Source of the DNA: an uncultured Prevotellaceae bacterium
GTDB taxonomy: Bacteria; Bacteroidota; Bacteroidia; Bacteroidales; Bacteroidaceae
Direction of reading: 5' to 3'
Length of the DNA stretch: 33,280 nucleotides
NCBI GenBank assembly: GCA_902784615.1
Contig: CACZVN010000024.1
Coordinates: forward strand, 1-33,280
In this document: piece by piece, positions 8,413 through 22,095 of the stretch
Layout: each line of letters begins with the position of its first letter
Position numbering within the stretch: the stretch's first letter is position 1
The notes under the pieces: generated by a model
What the model was told of the DNA's origin: nothing
What the model saw: only the letters and a program-made list of their open reading frames with translations
Database searches by the model: none
Made by a program: the position numbers and the translations under genes

Positions 8413-9966
8413 ATGATTACAAAGATATATAAAATGAGTGGATGGCTGTTAGGCGCAGCACTTATCACTTTTCACTCATCACTTTTCACTTCTTGCAGTG
8501 ACGATTTCCTCGAGGTGACGAATCCCACGGGTGAGCCCCTCAACGAATACTATACTGACGACCAGCATCTGAGCGAGTCGTTGACATCAGCCTATGCTCC
8601 GTTACACTGGCCCGACTGGGACGGATCGGCTTATAATGACCTGACTTGTGACGCAGAGATCCTGGGCGATGACTTCTGGGTAGGTGGCTCCAGCATCTCA
8701 GATAACCAGCACTGGCATAAGCTCTTCAACTTTGAGGGCGATGGCAACAATACCCTTGGTACCCTTTGGGGTGACTTCTATAGTGGCATCAAGCGTTGTA
8801 ACGATGTGATTCAGTATTGCTCGTGGGGTGGTGGTACGGAAACCAACCGTCGCAGCTATGAGATGCAGGCACGTCTGCTCCGTGTTTATTATTATAGTAT
8901 TCTTTGGCACTATTATGGCAATGTGCCCTTCTATCTGGAGAACCTCTCTTCTCCCTACACTGCTACTCAACTAACGGCCGACGAGATCTACAACAACCTG
9001 TTGCCAGAGTTGGAGGAGATCATCGCTTCTAACGTGCTCCCCATGCGTTGGACTGCTGCTGAGTCTGGACGCGTTTCTCAGGCAATGGCCTACATGCTCT
9101 ATGCCGAGATGGTGATGTATCAGAACGACAGTGCACGTTACCCGCAGGCCCTCACTTATATGAAGCAGATCATCGGTGATTCCAACTATTCACTGAATCC
9201 CGACTTCACCGACCTTTGGTCAGAGAATGGTGAGTGGTGTTCTGAGAGCATTTTCGAGATCAACTATGATGACGATAATGCCCAGCGCGACTGGGGTACA
9301 CCGCTTCATGCTGGTGGTACTGTATTCCCAACACTCTGTTCTCCTAATACTTGGCCTGGTGGCGAAGGATGGGATACGGGTATGGACGGCTGGGGATTCC
9401 TCCCGATGCGACTGGAGACCTATAATATGTATGCTGATAACGATAAGCGTCGTGAAGCTACTTGTTGGGACGTTCGTGGTTACACCTATACGGAACGTTA
9501 TCAGGACACTCATATCTGGCATGGCAAGTATCGTCCTCAGACAGCCAACTGTCAAGACTGTCCTTCTTCCAAGAACCTGAACTATAACAATAACAAGCGT
9601 ATCTACCGTTATGCAGAGACTCTGCTCAACGCAGCCGAACTATTGTTGCAGACAGGTGGCAGTGCCTCTGAGGCCGCCAGTTATGTGAATGAGGTTCGCG
9701 CCCGTGCTGGTCTTGATGCCCTCAATGGCGTGACTATCGACGACATCCTTAATGAGCGTCACCTGGAGTTCTGTGGCGAAGGTAAGCGTTACTTCGACCT
9801 CGTACGTGCTGAGGGTATCAGCGGTGCCACAGAGAAGGCTTCTGTGAAACTCGTGCCTGACAGTTATGGCTATCGCACCAACTCTTGGACTGCTAGCAAG
9901 AAACACATTCCTCTGTCTCAGTCTGAGCTCGATGCTGACCCGACACTGGTTCAGAACAACTATTAA
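8413..9966 (+). CDS. SusD/RagB-family surface nutrient-binding lipoprotein
   Basis: A 517-residue lipoprotein: the signal region ends LFTSC with the lipid-bearing Cys at 28, followed by SDD, a surface-export-like signal. Residues about 30-517 show the SusD pattern, with TPR-like helices early and the C-terminal RagB/SusD signature (IYRYAETLLNAAELLLQTGG, then VRARAGL and ILNERHLEFCGEGKRYFDLVR). SusD proteins bind the glycan and act as the lid of the SusC channel. The order susC-susD and the 35-bp gap indicate one transcript. Many Trp and Tyr residues at about 45-110 could form the sugar platform. An odd point is that part of the signal peptide is coded by a near-perfect 14-bp tandem repeat (8464-8491). 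Confidence 0.94.
   Translation: MITKIYKMSGWLLGAALITFHSSLFTSCSDDFLEVTNPTGEPLNEYYTDDQHLSESLTSAYAPLHWPDWDGSAYNDLTCDAEILGDDFWVGGSSISDNQHWHKLFNFEGDGNNTLGTLWGDFYSGIKRCNDVIQYCSWGGGTETNRRSYEMQARLLRVYYYSILWHYYGNVPFYLENLSSPYTATQLTADEIYNNLLPELEEIIASNVLPMRWTAAESGRVSQAMAYMLYAEMVMYQNDSARYPQALTYMKQIIGDSNYSLNPDFTDLWSENGEWCSESIFEINYDDDNAQRDWGTPLHAGGTVFPTLCSPNTWPGGEGWDTGMDGWGFLPMRLETYNMYADNDKRREATCWDVRGYTYTERYQDTHIWHGKYRPQTANCQDCPSSKNLNYNNNKRIYRYAETLLNAAELLLQTGGSASEAASYVNEVRARAGLDALNGVTIDDILNERHLEFCGEGKRYFDLVRAEGISGATEKASVKLVPDSYGYRTNSWTASKKHIPLSQSELDADPTLVQNNY
8464..8491 (+). repeat. 14-bp tandem duplication in the SusD signal-peptide coding region
   Basis: ATCACTTTTCACTC at 8464-8477 is followed at once by ATCACTTTTCACTT at 8478-8491. 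It codes the residues around ITFHSSLFTS just before the lipobox Cys. Confidence 0.8.
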
Positions 9967-9994
9967 GATTAAACATTAAAGATTAAACATTAAA
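9967..9994 (+). repeat. Perfect 14-bp tandem repeat between susD-like and binding-protein genes
   Basis: GATTAAACATTAAA occurs twice in direct succession and fills nearly the whole 33-bp gap. It may provide an A-rich unstructured leader for the next gene; no other role is visible. Confidence 0.85.
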
Positions 9995-9999
9995 GGATT

Positions 10000-12426
10000 A
10001 TGAAGAATCTATTTAAATATTCAATAGGAGTTCTGTTCGCAGGTCTGACGATGACCGCCTGTTCGCCTGATAGTTTTGAAGGCGCAGACATCAACGGGAT
10101 TCCCACGGTCAATGGTGTTGATTTCCAGATGACCGTTGATCAGGAGACCAACCAGATGATTGCCACTTATACGCCAGTTGCTGGAACTTATCCCATCTGG
10201 ATCCTGAATGGTACACAGTATTCTACCTTGCAGGAAGTCGGTTATCAGAATCCTGAGGCAGGTGACTATAGTGTTGAACTGAAGCTTGGCAACCGTAATG
10301 GTTTCAGTCAGGGTTCGATTTCAAAGACCTTCACCTTCAACGAGACCAAGGTTGACTACTCTGCCGATTTCCGTCGTCTTTGCAACAAGGAGTGGCGCTT
10401 CGCTAATAAGGAGGTCGGTCACCTCGGCTGCGGGCCTGCCGGAACAGCAGGTACGGAGTGGTGGTCTGCCCAGCCCGATGATAAGAAGGACTTTGGTATG
10501 TATGATGACCGTATCACTTTCACGGCTGACACCCGCAAGGGCGGTACCTTTAACTATAGTGCTGGTGCTGATGGTCTGACCTACGTGAACACGGGAACCA
10601 CGAAATGGGGCCATGAGGATGCGGACTGGGACGCTACGATAGGAGACCAGACCTCTACTTGGAACTTTGAGGTCTATGACTGGCAGGATGCCGATGGCAA
10701 CGTGACCAAGCAGACCTATATCCAACTGGCATCTAACACGGCCTTCCCGTATATCAGTTCTGATGCGCAGTATGAAGATCCGAAGTTCCGCATAGAGTCT
10801 ATGACGGCTTCCAAGTTGGTGCTCGTCTATGAGACACCTGATCGCAGCATTGCGTGGCGTTTCATCTTCACCAGTGCTGAAGCAGAGACCGTCTTCGAGG
10901 GCTTCGATCCGAATAGCGACTTCAACATGTGGAAGGGTATCACTCCCGTCATGTCGTTCTACTATAATCCCGATCCAGGATGGGGTAACGAGCAGACGGC
11001 TGCTTTCGAGGCTCTCTTCAAGGGTGGTGACAATGATTATACCGTGACCATACCCGATGCATGTTACGATCGCTGGCAGGCTCAGGTTCACTTCCATACT
11101 GATCTGAATATCTCCGCTGCCAATCACTATGACTTCTCTGCCATCTTTAGCAGTGACGTGGATATCAACGGTGTCACCGTGAAACTGACGAATGAGGCTG
11201 ACAATGATGCCATCATCGATGTCGATAACATTGATCTGAAGGCTGGTGAGGATTATATCTTCTGGAAGAGCGACGTTGAGGGTAAGGATCTCTCACAGGT
11301 GAAACTCGTGCTTGACTTCGGTCGTGCTGCAGGTCCTACGGTGGTCAATGTCAGGAACATTGTTCTGAAGGATCATGCTAATGACGATGGCACGAAACTG
11401 CCTGAGGATAATCCCGGTGGTGGCGAGGAAGATACACCGACGATGGACTGGAACTACGAGAGTGGTGTAAATCTCTGGAAGGCTGTTGATGACGGTTCGA
11501 TGTTCGATGCTTTCGGCTACTACTTTGCTGACGACAGTTGGTCTCCGATCGCCTATAGCGAAGCTACCCACAGTGGCGATGCTTATGAGATCACACTTCC
11601 TGAGGGTCTTGGTGGCAGCCAGTGGCAGGGTCAGTTCCACATCGACACCAAACTGACGGCCAGTGCCTCGAAGGCTTACAACTTCTACCTCGTGATGGAG
11701 GCAGATCAGGACTGCCCTAGTGTAACCTTCAAGCTTACCGACTCTGGCGATTCCAACTTCTTCATCGAGGAGCGTAACGACGTGAAGGCCGACGTGCCTT
11801 TCGTACTGAAGCGTGAGGGCGTGACCCTGAAGGAAGGTACTGATGCTTCTGCCATCCGTTTGTTCTTCGACTTCGGTGGCTCACCCGCAGGTACCCATAT
11901 TAAGATCAGCAAGATATACTTCGAGGAAGCCGTCGTGTTGAACTATGACGATGCCGACAACCTATGGAAGGCTGTTGACGACGGTTCTGTAGCCAGCAAG
12001 TTTGGATACTACTTTGCTGACGACAACTGGAGCCCCATCGATTTTAGCGAGGCTACTCACAGTGGTGATGCTTATGAGATCACTCTTCCTGAGGGCCTCG
12101 GTGGCAGCCAGTGGCAGGGACAGTTCCACATCGATACCAATCTCACTGCCAGTGCCTCGAAGGCTTATCACTTCCAGTTGGTGGTGGAAGCCAACGATGA
12201 TTGCCAAGGTGTTACCATCAAACTCACCGACGCTGGCGATACCAATTTCTTCTGCGAAGGGCGTCATGACATCAAGGCCGACGAGCCATACGTCTATACC
12301 CTGAAGGGCGCCACCCTGAAGGAAGGCACCGATGCCTCGTCTATCCGCCTGTTCTTCGACTTCGGCGGCTCGCCAGCAGGAACTAAAGTCAAGATCAGTA
12401 AGATAGTTTTCAAAGAAGCACAATAA
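10000..12426 (+). CDS. Surface glycan-binding lipoprotein with three carbohydrate-binding-like modules
   Basis: An 808-residue lipoprotein with lipobox LTMTAC (Cys21). A PKD/Ig-like domain (about 35-115) and a beta-rich region of unclear type (about 120-295) precede three homologous modules at about 305-465, 487-645 and 650-807. Modules 2 and 3 are near-identical, with a repeat period of 163 residues (489 bp); both contain NLWKAVDDGS, FGYYFADD, EITLPEGLGGSQWQGQFHID and RLFFDFGGSPAG. Module 1 is more divergent (NMWKGITPVMSFYY, LVLDFGRAAGP). The conserved Trp and Tyr residues suit a CBM4/9-like sugar-binding fold. The position after susD is where SusE/F-type or SGBP-B proteins lie, so its role is to hold polysaccharide at the cell surface. 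The family of the modules is inferred. Confidence 0.8.
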   Translation: MKNLFKYSIGVLFAGLTMTACSPDSFEGADINGIPTVNGVDFQMTVDQETNQMIATYTPVAGTYPIWILNGTQYSTLQEVGYQNPEAGDYSVELKLGNRNGFSQGSISKTFTFNETKVDYSADFRRLCNKEWRFANKEVGHLGCGPAGTAGTEWWSAQPDDKKDFGMYDDRITFTADTRKGGTFNYSAGADGLTYVNTGTTKWGHEDADWDATIGDQTSTWNFEVYDWQDADGNVTKQTYIQLASNTAFPYISSDAQYEDPKFRIESMTASKLVLVYETPDRSIAWRFIFTSAEAETVFEGFDPNSDFNMWKGITPVMSFYYNPDPGWGNEQTAAFEALFKGGDNDYTVTIPDACYDRWQAQVHFHTDLNISAANHYDFSAIFSSDVDINGVTVKLTNEADNDAIIDVDNIDLKAGEDYIFWKSDVEGKDLSQVKLVLDFGRAAGPTVVNVRNIVLKDHANDDGTKLPEDNPGGGEEDTPTMDWNYESGVNLWKAVDDGSMFDAFGYYFADDSWSPIAYSEATHSGDAYEITLPEGLGGSQWQGQFHIDTKLTASASKAYNFYLVMEADQDCPSVTFKLTDSGDSNFFIEERNDVKADVPFVLKREGVTLKEGTDASAIRLFFDFGGSPAGTHIKISKIYFEEAVVLNYDDADNLWKAVDDGSVASKFGYYFADDNWSPIDFSEATHSGDAYEITLPEGLGGSQWQGQFHIDTNLTASASKAYHFQLVVEANDDCQGVTIKLTDAGDTNFFCEGRHDIKADEPYVYTLKGATLKEGTDASSIRLFFDFGGSPAGTKVKISKIVFKEAQ
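11470..12417 (+). repeat. Long tandem duplication inside the glycan-binding protein gene
   Basis: The stretch starting at 11470 recurs in register at 11959 (period 489 bp). DNA identity is high in blocks, for example 11577-11679 against 12066-12168, with mostly third-base changes, pointing to a recent internal duplication held by selection. Confidence 0.82.
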
Positions 12427-13521
12427 ATGAAACGATTCATGCTTAATACATTATTGCTCTCTCTCGCCGTGGCCCTTTGGGGCTGCGGTGGGGGTGGCGA
12501 CGATCCGGAACCGGCTGCGCCTGTCATCACCACATCGCCTGAAACGATCAACGCTTCTGCCAGTGGAGGTACCTATACGATTAGCGTAACAACCACAGGC
12601 AAGGAATGGGGCGTGTATGTTGAGGGCGACTTTTTGAAAGCAACAGCCCTGTATGCGACAAACTCAGTGTCTGTCATTGTCGAGGAAAATCCCAATACCG
12701 AGGTACGTACGGGAAAAGTCGTTATTATGTCAGGTGTAACCCGCAAAAGTATCAGCGTGAATCAGACAGCCGCAGAAAAGTCCATCTACAATGCCCCTGA
12801 AGGCTATTCGCTGGTATGGCATGACGAGTTTGAGACAGGCTCGGAACTGAACCAGGACGACTGGACTCACGAGGTGAAGAACTCGGGCTGGGTGAACCAC
12901 GAACTGCAGAACTATGTTAACCACAAGACGCCAGAAGGTGCTCTCGTCACAGAGGTGAAGAAAGGTACGCTGCGTATCACCGCCCTCAAAGAGAATGGTA
13001 AGATCTATTCTGGCCGTGTCTATGCGAAGGTGAAGAGTGGTTGGAAGTATGGCTATATCGAGGCTAGTATCAAACTGCCAAAGGGCAAGGGCACATGGCC
13101 TGCTTTCTGGATGATGCCCGTGAACTTCAAGTCATGGCCTGCAGACGGTGAGATTGATATCATGGAAGAGGTGGGCTATCATCCCGACTATGTATCGTCG
13201 AGCCTCCATGCCAACGCCCATGTCCATTCCAATGGTACGCAGGTGACCAATGAGATGTATTGCAAGGGGGCTGAGGGTGAGTTCCATTCTTACGCAATCC
13301 TGTGGACATCAGAGAATATCACTACCTATGTCGATGGCAAGGTCCAGTTGAACTATGATAACCGTGGCCTGGGGCGTGACGACTGGCCCTACGATGATCC
13401 CTTCTATGTCATCTTGAACCTCGCATGGGGTGGTGACTGGGGTGGTGCTCAGGGTATAGATGAGAATGCACTTCCTGTGACGATGGAAATAGATTATGTC
13501 CGAGTGTTCCAGAAGAAATAA
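12427..13521 (+). CDS. GH16 endo-beta-glucanase lipoprotein (laminarinase/lichenase type) with BACON-like domain
   Basis: A 364-residue protein whose ATG directly follows the TAA of the gene before, implying coupled translation. Lipobox ALWGC (Cys20) and a Gly/Asp linker lead to a BACON-like domain (about 34-115, ending VNQTA) and a GH16 domain (about 125-364). The catalytic motif is EIDIME (242-247): Glu242 nucleophile, Asp244, Glu247 acid/base. The extra Met gives the beta-bulge form found in laminarinases and many Bacteroidota mixed-linkage glucanases. Trp-rich segments TWPAFWMMP and LAWGGDWGG line the cleft. Retaining hydrolysis of beta-1,3- or beta-1,3/1,4-glucan at the cell surface is expected, feeding the SusC/D complex. 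Which glucan is preferred cannot be read. Confidence 0.92.
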   Translation: MKRFMLNTLLLSLAVALWGCGGGGDDPEPAAPVITTSPETINASASGGTYTISVTTTGKEWGVYVEGDFLKATALYATNSVSVIVEENPNTEVRTGKVVIMSGVTRKSISVNQTAAEKSIYNAPEGYSLVWHDEFETGSELNQDDWTHEVKNSGWVNHELQNYVNHKTPEGALVTEVKKGTLRITALKENGKIYSGRVYAKVKSGWKYGYIEASIKLPKGKGTWPAFWMMPVNFKSWPADGEIDIMEEVGYHPDYVSSSLHANAHVHSNGTQVTNEMYCKGAEGEFHSYAILWTSENITTYVDGKVQLNYDNRGLGRDDWPYDDPFYVILNLAWGGDWGGAQGIDENALPVTMEIDYVRVFQKK

Positions 13522-13539
13522 CGTTTAAAACTTCATGTA

Positions 13540-15780
13540 ATGAAACAAATTGTAATGTCGGCACTATTGTTAAGCGCTTCAGCGACCACTTTGGCCCAGA
13601 CCACTCCAATCTATCTCGACGAGTCGAAACCCGTTGAGCAGCGTATCGACGATGCGCTCAGTCGCATGACCCTCGACGAGAAGATCGCCGTGATCCATGC
13701 CCAGTCCAAGTTCTCGAGTCCTGGTGTGAAGCGCTTGGGATTCCCTGACTTCTGGACGGATGACGGCCCCCACGGCGTACGTCCTGACGTATTGTGGGAC
13801 GAGTGGGAACAGGCAGGACAGTCGAACGACTCCTGCGTGGCCTTCCCTGCACTCACCTGTCTGGCTGCCACTTGGAATCCGCAGATGGCCCGTCTCTATG
13901 GTGAGAGTTTGGGCGAAGAGGCCCTCTATCGCGGGAAGGGTATGATCTTAGGCCCTGGTGTCAACATCAACCGCACCCCACTTGGCGGTCGTAACTTCGA
14001 GTATATGGGCGAGGATCCCTATCTGGCCTCACGCATGGTGGTGCCTTATATCCAGGGCCTGCAGTCGAAGGACGTGGCTGCCTGTGTGAAACACTATGCC
14101 CTCAACAACGACGAGGAGTATCGCCATCAGGTGAATGTCATCGTCAGCGACCGTGCCCTCCACGAGATCTATCTGCCCGCCTTTAAGGCGGCAGTCACGG
14201 AGGCTGGCACATGGGGCATCATGGGTGCCTACAATCTTTATAAAGACCAACACAATTGTCACAATAATATCCTGTTGAACCAGATCCTGAAGCGCGACTG
14301 GCAGTACGATGGTGTCGTCGTCTCCGACTGGGGCGGTTGTCACAACACAGAGGAGGCGATCACCAACGGCCTCGATATGGAGTTTGGCTCGTGGACGGAC
14401 GGCCTCACCATGGGGGCCACCAATGCCTACGACAGTTACTATCTGGCCTTGCCCTATAAACGCCTGATTCAAGAGGGCAAGTACTCCACGAAGGAACTCG
14501 ACGAGAAGGTGCGCCGTATCCTGCGCCTGTTCTATCGCACCACGATGAAACGCCAGAAGCCTTATGGATTCCTCTGCTCTGAGAGTCATTACGACGCAGC
14601 CCTGAAGATTGCCCAGGAGGGTATCGTGCTGCTGAAGAACGAGCGCCATCTGTTGCCGCTCGATCTCTCGAAGGCCAAGCGCATCTTGGTGGTCGGCGAG
14701 AACGCCATCAAGATGATGACGGTAGGCGGCGGCTCCTCGTCGTTGAAGGTCCAGAGGGAAATTCTGCCCCTCGACGGCCTTGTCTCTAAACTCTCCGCTC
14801 TCAACTCTCAACTGTCAATAGACTATGCCCGTGGCTACGTGGGCGATACCGTTCAGAGCTACAACGGTGTGACGGTAGGCCGTAGCATCGCGGAAAACCG
14901 TAGTGCTGAAGAACTCTTGAAAGAGGCTGTCGAGAAGGCTAAGGGCGTCGACTATGTGATCGTATTCGGCGGTTTGAACAAAAGCAACTTCCAGGACTGT
15001 GAAGGACACGACCGCAAAGAGTACGGCCTGCCCTATGGACAGGACCAACTGGTTGAAGCCCTCGCTAAGGTAAACAAGAATCTCGTCTATGTCAACATCT
15101 CTGGCAATGCCGTTGCCATGCCTTGGGTAAAACAGGTGCCTGCCATCCTTCAAGGTTGGTTTATCGGTTCTGAGGCTGGTGAGGCCCTTGCCTCTGTTCT
15201 TTGTGGCGAGGCGAATCCTTCGGGCAAGTTGCCCTTTACCTGGTATCAGCGTCTCGAAGACTGTGGTGCTCACGCCCTTGGTGCCTTCCCTGGCACATGG
15301 CGCGATGACTACAAGATCATCGACGAGGAATACAAGGAAGGCATCTTCGTAGGCTATCGCTGGACAGACAAACAGAATATCCAGCCCCTCTTTGCCTTCG
15401 GACATGGCCTGAGCTATACCACGTTTAAGATAGGTAAGGTGACGGCCGACAAGACTTCGCTCACCGCTGACGACAAGATCACCTTTACTGTCGATGTGAC
15501 GAACACAGGCAAGTATGCTGGTAGCGAGACGGTCCAGTTGTATATCAGCGACAAACAGTCGTCTGTGGAGCGCCCCGTGAAGGAACTGAAAGCCTTTAAT
15601 AAGGTATATCTCCAGCCAGGGGAGACCCGACAGGTGTCGCTGACCATTGATAAGTCTGCCCTGAGTTTCTACAACGACCAGACGGGCGAATGGACGGCAG
15701 AGCCTGGCGATTTCGAAGCCATGATAGGTAATTCATCAAGTAATATAATTAGTTGGTTTAGGTTTTCTTATAGTAAGTAG
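13540..15780 (+). CDS. GH3 beta-glucosidase, secreted (periplasmic)
   Basis: A 746-residue protein with signal peptide MKQIVMSALLLSASATTLAQ and no lipobox, so probably periplasmic. The GH3 N-terminal barrel holds TDDGPHGVR (73-81), the KH pair (Lys184-His185) and the nucleophile Asp263 in VVSDWGG. The alpha/beta sandwich domain (about 350-610) and a C-terminal fibronectin III-like domain (about 650-740) follow. It would remove terminal glucose from imported beta-gluco-oligosaccharides. It is the last gene of the operon, 18 bp after the GH16 gene, and is followed by a terminator. The gene order susC, susD, binding protein, GH16, GH3 resembles the B. ovatus mixed-linkage glucan and B. uniformis beta-1,3-glucan loci. 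A short stretch ALNSQLS (near residue 424) looks like a low-complexity insertion. Confidence 0.93.
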   Translation: MKQIVMSALLLSASATTLAQTTPIYLDESKPVEQRIDDALSRMTLDEKIAVIHAQSKFSSPGVKRLGFPDFWTDDGPHGVRPDVLWDEWEQAGQSNDSCVAFPALTCLAATWNPQMARLYGESLGEEALYRGKGMILGPGVNINRTPLGGRNFEYMGEDPYLASRMVVPYIQGLQSKDVAACVKHYALNNDEEYRHQVNVIVSDRALHEIYLPAFKAAVTEAGTWGIMGAYNLYKDQHNCHNNILLNQILKRDWQYDGVVVSDWGGCHNTEEAITNGLDMEFGSWTDGLTMGATNAYDSYYLALPYKRLIQEGKYSTKELDEKVRRILRLFYRTTMKRQKPYGFLCSESHYDAALKIAQEGIVLLKNERHLLPLDLSKAKRILVVGENAIKMMTVGGGSSSLKVQREILPLDGLVSKLSALNSQLSIDYARGYVGDTVQSYNGVTVGRSIAENRSAEELLKEAVEKAKGVDYVIVFGGLNKSNFQDCEGHDRKEYGLPYGQDQLVEALAKVNKNLVYVNISGNAVAMPWVKQVPAILQGWFIGSEAGEALASVLCGEANPSGKLPFTWYQRLEDCGAHALGAFPGTWRDDYKIIDEEYKEGIFVGYRWTDKQNIQPLFAFGHGLSYTTFKIGKVTADKTSLTADDKITFTVDVTNTGKYAGSETVQLYISDKQSSVERPVKELKAFNKVYLQPGETRQVSLTIDKSALSFYNDQTGEWTAEPGDFEAMIGNSSSNIISWFRFSYSK

Positions 15781-15802
15781 TCGTTTATAATAAACAAAGT
15801 GG

Positions 15803-15832
15803 AAAGCCGGGCTCTGTGAAGAGCTCGGCTTT
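15803..15832. terminator. Bidirectional terminator between convergent GH3 and truncated SusR-like genes
   Basis: AAAGCCGGGCTC (15803-15814) and GAGCTCGGCTTT (15821-15832) pair over 12 positions with one G-T wobble around a 6-base loop, with T-rich sequence after it. The stem touches the TGA of the minus-strand gene. Confidence 0.85.
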
Positions 15833-16926
15833 CATTTGTTATGTTTCCTAAGGAGGAAGAGGATATACAGGAGTGCCATCAGGAGCAGGGTGATTACGAC
15901 AAATGCAAATATGGTAAGGAATCGTTTGGCGTCCTGGCTCTCTTGGTAATTCTTCTCGATGACATTGATCACGGAACTGACCTGATAGTTACGCAGGATA
16001 GGACTGAAGGCCAGGTTGCAGTCTCTGCTGAAACAGATATAGCGGTAGGCACGCTCGACGTCGCCATCTTCACAGAGATGCTCTGCCAACATGACAAGTG
16101 CTGCCTGATCCTGGACGGCGCACTTGATGTCGTCGAGTGCTGATCTTCCCAGCCAGTAGCGTACCTGATCATGGTTGGCTAATTTGTCATAGACCACAGA
16201 ACGGTAGAAGGCTGCAAAGGCATGCTCGTGTGTTCCCTCGGCGACCTTGTTGAACCATCTGTTGCTCACTCTCAACGCCTCCTGATACTGCTGGCGTGCA
16301 TTGAGCACATCCATCTTCAGATGGAGATACTCCTCACTGTCCTCTTTTGCCACCTTCAACACGGAATCGCGGTAGGCATCCTGTATGCCGTAATAGATCT
16401 GATGTCCATTCGGGAGTTGTGAATGACTGCCAATCTCACCACAGACGTGCATCCATGCTTCGTAATAGTTGGTGAGCCCCTGACGGTCGAGGGAAGATTT
16501 ATCGACCTTCTGCAAAAGATCAAGCGACTCCACGTACATCCCCACACCAGAGCATTGGCGTGCCTCCAGCGCACGGTAACGTCCTGCAAGGTCAGGGCGA
16601 TGGAGAGCCTCGGCAATGTTGATGCATACTTCTGCGTAGTGAATGGCAGAATCATTCTTATATGATTTGTAGAGGGCAAAGAGTTGCTCGGCTATCGGCA
16701 TCTTTTTCTCCATGTTGCTTTCCGATAGAAGAAGTTCTCGGGAACTGTCAATCTGCTTTTCGCGCTCAGCTACAAAATGGGGATGCTGCTCAATAGCCTG
16801 ATCTATCTGCTGATAGAGCGCTTTAAGATTAATTTGTTCATCGTATTCCTGGACAGCCACGGAAGGAAGGCTTCCGATGGCTGTCAGGATGATGGTCAGG
16901 AGGGTCGTCCGAATGTGACGCAGCAT
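15832..16926 (-). CDS. SusR-like sensor domain protein lacking the DNA-binding output domain
   Basis: The protein has 364 residues from the ATG at 16926. The longer reading from 16965 would overlap the upstream gene and spoil the signal peptide. A signal peptide (MLRHIRTTLLTIILTAIGSLPSVA) precedes a helical periplasmic region homologous to the SusR-like protein at 3284: compare YQQIDQAIEQHPHFVAERE here with YKQIDQAIAESPRYVAQRE there. A transmembrane segment lies at about 337-357. Only the short tail RKHNK follows before the stop, so coiled coil, DUF6377 domain and helix-turn-helix are all absent. The stop runs directly into a terminator, so no broken remainder is visible. It is the third gene of the malQ-GH97 operon, 28 bp after GH97. 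It could be an accessory or dampening partner of a full SusR-like regulator, or a decaying relic. Confidence 0.75.
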   Translation of the reverse strand: MLRHIRTTLLTIILTAIGSLPSVAVQEYDEQINLKALYQQIDQAIEQHPHFVAEREKQIDSSRELLLSESNMEKKMPIAEQLFALYKSYKNDSAIHYAEVCINIAEALHRPDLAGRYRALEARQCSGVGMYVESLDLLQKVDKSSLDRQGLTNYYEAWMHVCGEIGSHSQLPNGHQIYYGIQDAYRDSVLKVAKEDSEEYLHLKMDVLNARQQYQEALRVSNRWFNKVAEGTHEHAFAAFYRSVVYDKLANHDQVRYWLGRSALDDIKCAVQDQAALVMLAEHLCEDGDVERAYRYICFSRDCNLAFSPILRNYQVSSVINVIEKNYQESQDAKRFLTIFAFVVITLLLMALLYILFLLRKHNK

Positions 16927-16954
16927 GTTTCGTGATGTTTTGTGAAAATAAGAG

Positions 16955-21894
<4,940 letters not shown>

Positions 21895-21923
21895 ATCAAA
21901 TGGTTTTAGTTATTTATTTTTGG

Positions 21924-21931
21924 CAAAGTTA
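21924..21931 (-). promoter_or_regulatory. Probable -7 element of the malQ operon
   Basis: The minus strand reads TAACTTTG, matching TAnnTTTG, 29 bp before the malQ ATG. No strong -33 is visible. Confidence 0.55.
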
Positions 21932-21984
21932 CGAAATATTCTAATTCGTTGTTTTCCAGAAGGCATGTTATTGACGGATAAACG

Positions 21985-22000
21985 ATGCAAACGTTTGCAT
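21985..22000. promoter_or_regulatory. 16-bp palindrome, LacI-family-operator-like
   Basis: ATGCAAACGTTTGCAT is a perfect palindrome with the central CG of LacI/CcpA-type operators. It lies in the 201-bp region between divergent malQ and GH9 genes, about 55-60 bp upstream of the malQ -7 and 70 bp upstream of the GH9 -7. A LacI-family repressor is inferred; none is coded in the window. Confidence 0.55.
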
Positions 22001-22042
22001 TTTTGGGCTGCGCAACGATGTTGTTGCACTTTTTTCGTCAAC

Positions 22043-22077
22043 TTTGAGTCTGAAGTCATAAAAATGTTGTACCTTTG
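22043..22077 (+). promoter_or_regulatory. Probable promoter of the GH9 gene
   Basis: TACCTTTG at 22070-22077 matches the -7 consensus. TTTG at 22043-22046 is the best -33 candidate, with a longer than usual 23-bp spacer. The -7 lies 19 bp before the ATG, giving a very short leader. Confidence 0.55.
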
Positions 22078-22095
22078 TAGCCAAACAAACAATTG

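Noticed and set aside
9967-9994. Start of a CRISPR array
   Set aside because: Only two adjoining 14-bp copies without spacers.
10321-11127. 268-residue open frame on the minus strand
   Set aside because: Antisense within the glycan-binding protein gene; no features of its own.
15780-15832. Frameshift or sequence error cutting off the SusR-like output domain
   Set aside because: The stop is followed directly by a hairpin terminator and the GH3 gene; no coiled-coil or helix-turn-helix remnant is left in any frame.
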